Shown in pieces: positions 34,339 to 42,103 of a stretch of 64,000 nt of DNA; within the stretch, counting starts at the first letter, position 1, and the number at the start of each line of letters is the position of its first letter. This stretch comes from Actinocatenispora sp963805605 (GTDB lineage: Bacteria; Actinomycetota; Actinomycetes; Mycobacteriales; Micromonosporaceae): NCBI GenBank assembly GCA_963805605.1, contig CAWDUX010000001.1:944123-1008122 (forward strand). The letters run 5' to 3'. The notes beneath the pieces are model-generated. The model was not told the origin of the DNA, made no database searches, and was given only the letters and a program-made list of their open reading frames with translations. Both the position numbers and the translations under genes were made by a program.

Positions 34339-37023
34339 ATGACGGCCATCTCGCGGGTGCTGCGGCATGGCGCCTGGCCCACCCTGGAATGGGTCCTGGT
34401 CGCAGTGTCGCCGGTGGTGTTCCTGTGGGCGACGAGTGCTGCGCTCACCGGCGTCGTATCCGTAGTCGCCGCGCTGTCGATCGGTGGGGCCACGGCGGCG
34501 CTCGCCTTCACCATCCTGCTCGTACGCCTCGCCCTGCTGCTGCCGCACGGTGCCTGCCGGGGTGCCGGGTTCCTGGCCATGGGCGTACTCGCCGGTGGGG
34601 TCGGCCTGTTCAGCTCCACCATGGTCCGGTCCGACTGGCGGGAATCCTGCCTGACCGGCGGTTTCGTACTGTCGGCCGGCCTGTACCTGCTCGGTCTGCT
34701 GCTGCTACCCGGTACGGCGCCGAACTGGCGGTCCCGGCTACGTCGTGCCCTGGATGGCTTCGGGATCGGCATCAGCCTGTTCTTCGGTGCCTGGATGTTG
34801 ATCATCGTGCCGTTGGCGGGGGACGGGCCGGGCCCGGTCGGCCCCCGCGCGATGCTGGCCGTACTGGTGTGGCTGATCGCCTCCGCCGCGATGGCCAGCG
34901 CCGCGCTCATCACGCTGCGGGCCGTGCGCTACCGGGGCTCGGCCGTGCTGTGCGGCGCCGGTGTGCTGCTGGCGCTCTGCGGGCAGGCGCTGCTGGTGGT
35001 CCTGTCACTGGTCGGCGCGGCGGTGCCGTACCTGTTCGGCGCCCTGGCCGGCACGGTCCTCGGCCCGATGCTGCTGTGGCTCGGTGCGCGGCGTAACGGG
35101 ATGCGGCTGGGTGTGCTGCGGCCGGCGGAGGACGGCAGCTCGTTCGCCGGGATGCCGTTGCTGTCGGTACCGGTGGCGTTGGCCATGTCCGCGGCGATCT
35201 ACCACCTGGCGACGGTGGGCAGCTTCGGCACCTACAGCGCCGCGATCGGCGTACTGGTCGTGGTCGCGGTCGCCACCCGGGAGATCTTCGCGGTGTTCGA
35301 CGTGCGCCGCTACGCCGCCCGGCTGGTCGACCAGGAGGCACGGTTCCGGTCCATGGTGTCCGGCTCCAGTGACGTGACGATGCTGCTGGACGAGAGCCTG
35401 GTGGTGCGCTGGCAGTCGCCGGCCGCGGCCCGCCAGCTCGGCCTGTCCGACGCCGACGTACTCGGCCGGGCATTCAGTTCGCTGTTTCACCCCCAGGACG
35501 CCCCGACACTGACCGAGCAGCTGCAAGGTCTGCTGCTGAACCCACCGGACCGGCCGGTCCTGGCCGCCGCGCGCATCCGGGACGGGTTCGGTCGCTACCA
35601 GCACACCGAGTCCACCGCGGTGGATCACCGCGGTGAACCTGCGGTGGCCGGGCTGGTGGTGCACATCCGCGACGTCGGGGAGCGTCTCGGCCTGGAACGC
35701 ACCATGCACCGGATGGCGTTCACCGATCCGTTGACCGGGTTGTCGAACCGGCGGGCGCTGTTGCGTGGGCTCACCGAACTCGGGCAGCCGGCAGACGGAA
35801 GGCCGCCATGGTCGGGCAGCGTGCTGGTGATCGATCTGGGCGGGCTGCAGGCAGTCAACGACGCGCAGGGCCGCGAGGTGGGCGACGGTATCCTCATCGA
35901 GGTCGCGCGGCGGCTGCAGGACTGTCTTGGCCCCGGCCAGCAGGTGGCCCGCCTGGGGGGCGACGAGTTCGCCGTGCTCACCAGCGAACCGGCCGACGTG
36001 GCGCACGCCACGGCCCACCGGCTCCTGCTGGCTGTGGGTGCCCCGTTCGAGCTGGGTGGCGGCCGCACGGTACTGACCGCCAACGTCGGTCTCGCCGGAT
36101 CTTGCCCGGGAGCCACCCCCGCCGAGCTGATAGCCGGGGCCGAGGTGGCGATGCGTCGTGCCCGTGAGAGCGGCCCCAACCGGGTGCACAGCTACGACGA
36201 GTCGCTGGAGGTGCAGCTGCTGAGGCACAGCCTGCTGACCGCCGAACTGCCCGGCGCAGACCAGCGCGGGGAACTGGACCTGGTGTTCCAGCCGATCGTG
36301 GCGCTGGAGGGACCGCGGCCGGTCGCGGCCGAGGCATTGCTGCGCTGGCGACACCCCCAGCTGGGCACCGTACTGCCGGCCGAGCTGGTCCCGATCGCCG
36401 AGCAGGCCGGCATGATCGGCCCGATCGGCGATTGGGTCCTGCATCGGGCGTGCCGGTGCCTGGCAGGGTGGCTGGCCGAGGGCCGCGACCTGCAGGTCGC
36501 GGTCAACATCTCCGCCACCCAGCTGCACCAACCGGACTTCCTGGCCGAGGTCGCCGCGGTACTCGACGCCTACGACGTGCCCCCGGAGCGGTTGATCATG
36601 GAGTTTACCGAGAACGGCGTGGTACGCGACGTGCGGCAGGCGGTCACCCAGCTGGGCGGGTTGCGTGCGCTGGGCGTACGGACTGCGCTGGACGACTTCG
36701 GCTCCGGTGGCGCCTCGCTGACCTACCTGCGTCGGCTGCCGATCGACGTGCTGAAGGTGGACCGGACGCTGGTCACCGAACCGGACAACGGTCCTGGTAT
36801 AGCGGCCGAGCCGCTGACCGAGCTGGTGGTGCGGCTCGGCCAGCGGCTCGGTATGCAGGTCATCGCCGAAGGGGTGGAGACCGCCGAACAGCTTGCCGCG
36901 CTGCGTGCGGCCGGGTGCCGGTACGCCCAGGGGTACCTGTTCAGCATGCCGGTGCCGCTCGAACGGGTGGAGGCGTTCTTCGATCTGCACGACGACGGGG
37001 CCGGCCCGGTCGTCACGACCTGA
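34339..37023 (+). CDS. Membrane PAS-GGDEF-EAL protein with altered GGDEF substrate site
   Basis: 894 residues. About nine membrane helices (15-310), a PAS domain (about 335-450, FRSMVSGSSDVTMLLDE), GGDEF (540-544) and EAL (665-667, EALLRW) follow in order. The GGDEF loop is intact, but the upstream motif normally DxDxFKxxND reads DLGGLQAVND (about 498-507), so the Phe-Lys that contact GTP are missing. The EAL residues (MEFTEN, DDFGSGGASLTYL, KVDRTL) are kept. It is probably mainly a phosphodiesterase or a GTP-sensing one. Start ATG at 34339 after GGGGGAGG. Confidence 0.9.
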   Translation: MTAISRVLRHGAWPTLEWVLVAVSPVVFLWATSAALTGVVSVVAALSIGGATAALAFTILLVRLALLLPHGACRGAGFLAMGVLAGGVGLFSSTMVRSDWRESCLTGGFVLSAGLYLLGLLLLPGTAPNWRSRLRRALDGFGIGISLFFGAWMLIIVPLAGDGPGPVGPRAMLAVLVWLIASAAMASAALITLRAVRYRGSAVLCGAGVLLALCGQALLVVLSLVGAAVPYLFGALAGTVLGPMLLWLGARRNGMRLGVLRPAEDGSSFAGMPLLSVPVALAMSAAIYHLATVGSFGTYSAAIGVLVVVAVATREIFAVFDVRRYAARLVDQEARFRSMVSGSSDVTMLLDESLVVRWQSPAAARQLGLSDADVLGRAFSSLFHPQDAPTLTEQLQGLLLNPPDRPVLAAARIRDGFGRYQHTESTAVDHRGEPAVAGLVVHIRDVGERLGLERTMHRMAFTDPLTGLSNRRALLRGLTELGQPADGRPPWSGSVLVIDLGGLQAVNDAQGREVGDGILIEVARRLQDCLGPGQQVARLGGDEFAVLTSEPADVAHATAHRLLLAVGAPFELGGGRTVLTANVGLAGSCPGATPAELIAGAEVAMRRARESGPNRVHSYDESLEVQLLRHSLLTAELPGADQRGELDLVFQPIVALEGPRPVAAEALLRWRHPQLGTVLPAELVPIAEQAGMIGPIGDWVLHRACRCLAGWLAEGRDLQVAVNISATQLHQPDFLAEVAAVLDAYDVPPERLIMEFTENGVVRDVRQAVTQLGGLRALGVRTALDDFGSGGASLTYLRRLPIDVLKVDRTLVTEPDNGPGIAAEPLTELVVRLGQRLGMQVIAEGVETAEQLAALRAAGCRYAQGYLFSMPVPLERVEAFFDLHDDGAGPVVTT

Positions 37024-37059
37024 CCGTCGGGCGGCAGTGCCGGACCAGCCCGGACGGGG

Positions 37060-38001
37060 TCAGAGCAGTCCACTGCGGGCGGCCTGCAGACCGGCCTGGA
37101 AACGGTTGCCCGCGCCGAGGCGGTCCATCAGCCGCCGGACCCGACGCTGCACGGTACGCAGACCGAGTCCCAGATGCGCGGCGACCCGCTCGTCGGTCAG
37201 GCCGGTGGCCAGCAGGGACAACAGCTGCCGCTCGGCCTCGGACAGGACTGCGTCGTCCTGCTCGTCCGTTTCGCCCGGTTCACCGAACGGTACGGCGCGG
37301 TCCCAGCAGATGTCGAACATCGCCAGCAGCGCGTCGAACAGCGAACACGGTCTTACCACGATGGCGCGCTCCGCCTCGCTGCCCGCAGACTCAGGCACCA
37401 TCGCCCACCTACGGTCGACGATCAGCAGCTTGAACGGTACGTCCGGGAGTACCCGGGCCTGTTCGCCGGCCGAGCGCAGCGCGTCCACATCACCCAACCG
37501 ACCTGGTACGGCCAGCGACGGGCGGGCGTAGACGGCACGGAAGCGTACCTTGCGGTCCAGCCCGGCCAGTTCCATGGCGAGATCGCGGACCGGCCGAACG
37601 TACGGGGGTTTGTCGAACCCGAGGATCTCCTGGCGGGCGCAGCGCATCAACTGCTCGTAGCGCAGCGCGATCTGCTCGGCGCCGGTGATCACCTCCACCA
37701 GGTCCACCCCGCCGCCGGTCTGCTGGTAGCGGGTAAGCAGCGGCTCCACGGCGGCGCGGGCTCGCCGGAGGCGTTCCTCCTGGCGGCGGGCCAGCAGTTC
37801 GACGGCCAGGTCGGGCGCCACCGGGGTGCACCGCGCGTCGGGCAGCAGCAGACCCACCTCCAGCAGTTCAGCCACGGCCGCCGTGACCGCGGCGGTGGGT
37901 CGGGTCGCGGTGACCAGCGCGGTGGGTGTCGTGCCCGGTTGATCCAGCAGATCCAGGTAGAGCGCCTCCGCGTTGCTGGACAGACCCAGCGTTTCGAACA
38001 T
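37060..38001 (-). CDS. TrmB/LuxR-type two-domain transcription regulator
   Basis: 313 residues. The N-terminal third is a TrmB-like winged helix (MFETLGLSSNAEALYLDLLDQ ... ELLEVGLLLPDARCTP), the middle resembles the PLD-like/effector region of such actinobacterial regulators, and the C-terminus is a LuxR helix-turn-helix (LSEAERQLLSLLATGLTDERVAAHLGLGLRTVQRRV). Start is the ATG at 38001 with AGGCGAGG upstream. It is convergent with the GGDEF-EAL gene and divergent from the BNR gene. Confidence 0.87.
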   Translation of the reverse strand: MFETLGLSSNAEALYLDLLDQPGTTPTALVTATRPTAAVTAAVAELLEVGLLLPDARCTPVAPDLAVELLARRQEERLRRARAAVEPLLTRYQQTGGGVDLVEVITGAEQIALRYEQLMRCARQEILGFDKPPYVRPVRDLAMELAGLDRKVRFRAVYARPSLAVPGRLGDVDALRSAGEQARVLPDVPFKLLIVDRRWAMVPESAGSEAERAIVVRPCSLFDALLAMFDICWDRAVPFGEPGETDEQDDAVLSEAERQLLSLLATGLTDERVAAHLGLGLRTVQRRVRRLMDRLGAGNRFQAGLQAARSGLL

Positions 38002-38304
38002 GGCCTCGCCTTTCCGAAAACGGTGCCAGTCTCTTACCCCGTCGGGTGGGCGGAGTACCGCCTCCGACACCATCCCGCCCTTCTTGGCTCGGCCGACTGT
38101 CCGGATGTCCGGGAAGGTCTGGGTGCCCGAGCAGCATGCTGGCCGAGATCGGGTCCTACCGGTGCCCCGTCACTCGGACGAGCTGCTGCGTAATGGCAAC
38201 GGAATGTCGGACCCCCGGCGCATACTGACTCTCATTTGGTAGCGGGGAGTCACGTAGGTGAGCGCGCCCGCAGCGGTGAGTCGTGACAGGGGAGGCGGCC
38301 GACG
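38002..38304. promoter_or_regulatory. Divergent promoter interval, regulator and BNR gene
   Basis: 303 bp between two divergent genes without a convincing gene of its own. It should carry both promoters; no clear operator palindrome was found by eye. Confidence 0.4.
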
Positions 38305-39414
38305 ATGGCAGCGCAGAGGAACGACGGCGACACGGTGCTGCTGGCCGTGGGCACCGGCAAGGGCCTGTTCCTGGCCACCAGCACCGACCGGCGGGACTGG
38401 CAGGTCAACGGCCCGCATTTCCCGATGACCGACGTCTATGCGATCGGTATCGACACCCGGCGTGACCGGCCACGGCTACTGGTCGGCATGGCGAGCGAGC
38501 ACTTCGGTCCGAGCGTGGCGGTCAGCGACGATCTGGGCGCCAGCTGGCAGGAACCCGAGCACGCTCCGGTCGCGTTTCCGGAGGACACCGGGGCATCGCT
38601 GGCCCGGGTGTGGCAGCTGACCCCCGGACCGGCCGGGCAACCCGACGTCGTCTACGCCGGGGTGGAGCCCTCGGCGCTGTTCCGCTCCGACGACGGTGGC
38701 AGCAGTTTCGAACTGGTCCGGGGCCTGTGGGACCACCCGCACCGCACACAGTGGGAGCCGGGTTTCGGCGGCAAGGCCGTACACACCGTGCTACCGCACC
38801 CTGACGACCCGGACCGGCTGACGGTCGCCATGTCCACCGGAGGCGTCTACCGCAGCGCCGACGGCGGGGCGAACTGGCAGGCCAGCAATGCGGGAATCAA
38901 GGCGTACTTCCTGCCCAACCAGTACCCTGAATTCGGTCAGTGCGTACACAAGGTGTCAGCGCACCCGAGTCGGCCGGAGCAGCTCTTCGCGCAGAACCAT
39001 CACGGGGTCTACCGCAGCGACGACGCCGGTGACAAGTGGACCTCCATCGCCGACGGGTTGCCGGCCGATTTCGGCTTCCCGATCGTGTCCCATCCGCACC
39101 GGCCCGGCGTGGTCTACACCTTTCCGCTGTTGGCAGACTCCCGGCGGCTACCGCCGGACGGTCGCTGTCGCGTCTACCGCAGCGAGGACGCCGGGGACAG
39201 CTGGACGGGGCTGACAGAGGGGTTGCCGCAGGACGGCTTCCACACGGTGGTGCTGCGCGACGCGATGAGCGCCGACAACGCCGACCCGGCCGGCATCTAC
39301 TTCGGCACCCGCTCCGGCGAGGTGTACGGCAGCCGGGACGAGGGCGACAGCTGGCAGCAGATCGCCGCGCACCTGCCGGACGTACTGTGCGTCCGGGCCG
39401 CAGTGGTGGGCTGA
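38305..39414 (+). CDS. BNR/Asp-box repeat protein (sialidase-like beta-propeller)
   Basis: 369 residues built of repeated Asp-box units: SDDLGASWQ, SDDGGSSFE, SADGGANWQ, SDDAGDKWT, SEDAGDSWT, SRDEGDSWQ. These mark a six-bladed beta-propeller like exo-alpha-sialidase or Vps10-type proteins. There is no signal peptide, and the sialidase Arg triad is not evident, so enzyme activity is doubtful. Start ATG at 38305 follows GGGGAGG. It is 2 bp from a MoaD/ThiS gene, so the two are translated together. Confidence 0.85.
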   Translation: MAAQRNDGDTVLLAVGTGKGLFLATSTDRRDWQVNGPHFPMTDVYAIGIDTRRDRPRLLVGMASEHFGPSVAVSDDLGASWQEPEHAPVAFPEDTGASLARVWQLTPGPAGQPDVVYAGVEPSALFRSDDGGSSFELVRGLWDHPHRTQWEPGFGGKAVHTVLPHPDDPDRLTVAMSTGGVYRSADGGANWQASNAGIKAYFLPNQYPEFGQCVHKVSAHPSRPEQLFAQNHHGVYRSDDAGDKWTSIADGLPADFGFPIVSHPHRPGVVYTFPLLADSRRLPPDGRCRVYRSEDAGDSWTGLTEGLPQDGFHTVVLRDAMSADNADPAGIYFGTRSGEVYGSRDEGDSWQQIAAHLPDVLCVRAAVVG

Positions 39415-39416
39415 CG

Positions 39417-39698
39417 ATGGTCACCGTGCTGCTGCCGGGGGTGCTGCGGGCCGAGGCCGACGGCGCGTCGTCATTGCGCCTGCAACTGCCGGAGGGTGCC
39501 ACGCTGCAGGTCGCCCTGGACGCCCTCGCCACCGCGCATCCGAGGTTGACCCGGAGGCTGCGCGACGAGCGTGGTGCGCTGCGCCGCTATGTCAACTTCT
39601 ACGTCGACGGCGAGGAGTGTCGGCGGCTGGCCGGGCTCGCCACCGCGCTGCCGCCCGGTGCCGAGCTGCAGATCATCCCGTCGGTCGCCGGCGGCTGA
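39417..39698 (+). CDS. MoaD/ThiS family sulfur-carrier-like protein
   Basis: 93 residues with the ubiquitin-like beta-grasp pattern (MVTVLLPGVLR ... LPEGATLQVALDALATAHP ... YVNFYVDGEECRRL ... LPPGAELQIIPSVAGG). It ends in the Gly-Gly needed for adenylation and thiocarboxylate formation. No E1-like partner (MoeB/ThiF) is nearby. It follows the BNR gene by 2 bp, so a joint function of the pair is likely though unknown. Confidence 0.87.
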   Translation: MVTVLLPGVLRAEADGASSLRLQLPEGATLQVALDALATAHPRLTRRLRDERGALRRYVNFYVDGEECRRLAGLATALPPGAELQIIPSVAGG

Positions 39699-39836
39699 AC
39701 CCCCGGCCAGGTCCGATCCGGCGGTACCGGACCCGTCGCGCCGTCGTGCCGCCGTGGGACGGGCCGGCGCTGTGCCTGCACGGCCGGCGGTGCCGTCGGG
39801 CGACGTGCCGGTGGGCCGGCCCGCGGGTCGCTGCGG

Positions 39837-41708
39837 TCAGCGGTGGGTGAGCTGCTCGACGTCGCGGTAGGCGCCGTCACTGGCCGCGGTCGCCATCGCG
39901 GCATAGGCCCGCAGCGCCGCGGACACTGACCGCTGCCGGTCCACCGGCGTGTACGGACGCTCCCGGTCCTGCTGTGCGCTGCGACGGCGCGCCAGTTCGG
40001 CGTCGTCCACGACCAGTTCGATGGACCGGTTCGGGATGTCGATGGAGATCTGGTCGCCGTCCTGTACCAGCGCGATCAACCCGCCGCCGGCGGCCTCGGG
40101 GGAGACGTGGCCGATCGACAGTCCGCTGGTGCCGCCGGAGAACCGGCCGTCGGTGATCAGCGCGCAGGCCTTGCCCAGCCCACGGCCCTTCAGGAATGAG
40201 GTGGGGTGCAACATCTCCTGCATGCCCGGGCCACCCTTGGGGCCTTCGTACCGGATCACCAGGGCATCGCCCGGCATGACCCGCTTGGTCAGGATCCCCT
40301 CGACCGCCTGCTCCTGGGACTCGAACACCTTCGCCGGCCCCTGGAACACCCAGACCTCCTCGGGCACGCCGGCCGTCTTGACCACGCAGCCGTCCTCGGC
40401 GAGGTTGCCGTGCAGGACGGCGAGACCGCCGTCAGCGGTGTAGGCGTTCGCCGCCGAACGGATGCAGCCTTCCGCGGCGTCGGTGTCCAGCCGGTCCCAG
40501 CGGTTGTCGGTGGAGAACGGCTCGGTGGTGCGTACCCCGCCGGGCGCCGCGTGGTAGAGCTCCACCGCCTCGGGCGAGGGGTCGCTGCCCCGGATGTCCC
40601 ACTGGCCCAGCCACTCGGTCAGCGAGGTGGCGTGCACCGAGTTCACGTCCCGGTGCAGCAGCCCGGCCCGGTCCAGTTCGCCGAGGATCGCGGGTATTCC
40701 GCCGGCCCGGTGCACGTCCTCCATGTGGAAGATCCGGCCGGGTCCGGCAACGCTCGGAGCGACCTTGGCTATGCACGGCACGCGGCGGGAGATCGCGTCG
40801 ATGTCCGAGACGGTGAACTCCAGTTCCGCCTCGCGGGCGGCGGCCAGCAGGTGCAGGACCGTGTTGGTGGACCCGCCCATCGCCACATCCAGCGACATCG
40901 CGTTCTCGAAGGCGTCCCGTCCGGCGATGGCGCGGGGCAGCACCGAGCGGTCGTCTTTGCCGTAGTAGCGGGTGGCCAGGTCGACGACGGTACGGCCGGC
41001 CCGTTCGAACAGCGCCCGCCGCGCGGCGTGGGTGGCCAGGGTGGAGCCGTTGCCCGGCAGCGCCAACCCCATCGCCTCGGTCAGGCAGTTCATCGAGTTC
41101 GCGGTGAACATGCCGGAGCAGGAGCCGCAGGTCGGGCAGGCGGAGCGTTCGATGGAGTCGAGCTGGTCGTCGGTGACGTTGTCGTTGGCCGACGCGATCA
41201 TGGCGTCGATCAGGTCGATCTTGTCGTGCACGACGCCTTCGATGGCCACGGTCTTGCCGGCCTCCATCGGCCCGCCGGAGACGAAGACGGTGGGGATGTT
41301 GAGCCGCATCGCGGCGATCAGCATGCCGGGGGTGATCTTGTCGCAGTTGGAGATGCAGACCAGCGCGTCCGCGCAGTGCGCGTTGACCATGTACTCCACC
41401 GCGTCGGCGATGAGTTCCCGGCTCGGCAGTGAGTAGAGCATCCCGCCGTGGCCCATGGCGATGCCGTCGTCGACGGCGATGGTGTTGAACTCCTTGGCCA
41501 CCCCGCCGGCCTCCCCGACGGCGCCGGCCACCAGTTGCCCGAGGTCCTTGAGGTGTACGTGGCCAGGTACGAACTGGGTGAAGCTGTTGGCCACTGCCAC
41601 GATGGGTTTGCCGAAATCGCCGTCGGTCATCCCGGTGGCACGCCACAGCGCGCGGGCTCCGGCCATGTTCCGGCCGTGGGTGGAGGTCCTGGAGCGCAGT
41701 TCTGGCAT
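39837..41708 (-). CDS. ilvD: Dihydroxy-acid dehydratase
   Basis: A 623-residue IlvD, the Fe-S enzyme of valine, leucine and isoleucine synthesis that dehydrates 2,3-dihydroxy-isovalerate and -methylvalerate. The cluster Cys residues lie in VCISNCDKITPGM and ACPTCGSCSGMFTANSMN. Near the end, ITDGRFSGGTSGLSIGHVSPEAA is diagnostic. Start ATG at 41708 (MPELRSRTSTHGRNMAGARAL). It is divergent from the ilvB leader region; about 160 bp separate its start from the ilvB promoter. Confidence 0.97.
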   Translation of the reverse strand: MPELRSRTSTHGRNMAGARALWRATGMTDGDFGKPIVAVANSFTQFVPGHVHLKDLGQLVAGAVGEAGGVAKEFNTIAVDDGIAMGHGGMLYSLPSRELIADAVEYMVNAHCADALVCISNCDKITPGMLIAAMRLNIPTVFVSGGPMEAGKTVAIEGVVHDKIDLIDAMIASANDNVTDDQLDSIERSACPTCGSCSGMFTANSMNCLTEAMGLALPGNGSTLATHAARRALFERAGRTVVDLATRYYGKDDRSVLPRAIAGRDAFENAMSLDVAMGGSTNTVLHLLAAAREAELEFTVSDIDAISRRVPCIAKVAPSVAGPGRIFHMEDVHRAGGIPAILGELDRAGLLHRDVNSVHATSLTEWLGQWDIRGSDPSPEAVELYHAAPGGVRTTEPFSTDNRWDRLDTDAAEGCIRSAANAYTADGGLAVLHGNLAEDGCVVKTAGVPEEVWVFQGPAKVFESQEQAVEGILTKRVMPGDALVIRYEGPKGGPGMQEMLHPTSFLKGRGLGKACALITDGRFSGGTSGLSIGHVSPEAAGGGLIALVQDGDQISIDIPNRSIELVVDDAELARRRSAQQDRERPYTPVDRQRSVSAALRAYAAMATAASDGAYRDVEQLTHR

Positions 41709-41867
41709 CCGACAAGTCTGTCACGCACCGGTGCGGCCGGACACCCTGCCCCGGGCCCCTAGTTCCATCTAGCGAGACATTTACTTAACCCTCATTCAGG
41801 TCATAGCCAGCGTGGATCCTGCGGATCTGCCTCCGTGTGAGTTTCGTTAACCAGGATGTGGGATGAG

Positions 41868-41896
41868 TTGACGAGCGCCGTCGGATGCGTCAGAGT
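41868..41896 (+). promoter_or_regulatory. Promoter of the ilvB leader
   Basis: TTGACG (41868-41873) and CAGAGT (41891-41896) with a 17-bp spacer. The expected start point is about 41903, which is the A of the leader peptide ATG, so the leader mRNA may be leaderless. Confidence 0.5.
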
Positions 41897-41902
41897 AGGC
41901 CC

Positions 41903-41941
41903 ATGCAGCCGACTCGACGCCTCCTCGTAGTACTTACCTAG
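41903..41941 (+). CDS. ilvB operon leader peptide, MQPTRRLLVVLT
   Basis: Twelve codons ending in TAG at 41939-41941. Codons 7-11 are CTC CTC GTA GTA CTT (Leu-Leu-Val-Val-Leu), and GTA and CTT are rare in this high-GC genome, which would sharpen sensing of charged Leu and Val tRNAs. Directly after the stop come two successive hairpins, the second with a T-tract, as in amino-acid attenuators. The downstream operon makes exactly these amino acids. Confidence 0.8.
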   Translation: MQPTRRLLVVLT

Positions 41942-42004
41942 CGCACTGTCACTACGGTGACGGTGCGCGGCCTGTGTGCGTGTGGCACGCGGGCCTTTCT
42001 TTTT
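41941..42004 (+). terminator. ilvB attenuator: protector hairpin plus intrinsic terminator
   Basis: The first hairpin pairs 41941-41952 with 41957-41968 (12 bp, TACG loop) and begins at the last base of the leader stop codon. The second pairs 41969-41979 with 41985-41995 (11 bp including two G-U) and is followed by TTTCTTTTT (41996-42004). A ribosome stalled at the Leu/Val codons would disturb the first stem and free its 3' arm to compete with the terminator. Confidence 0.78.
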
Positions 42005-42103
42005 GCCTCGTGCCGGTCCGGCCCGGTCCGGTACGGGGCATGTGGCCCGAAGCACACCGCCCGCCCGCTCCCATACTCGATCTTCGACCCGGATCGGACT
42101 GCG

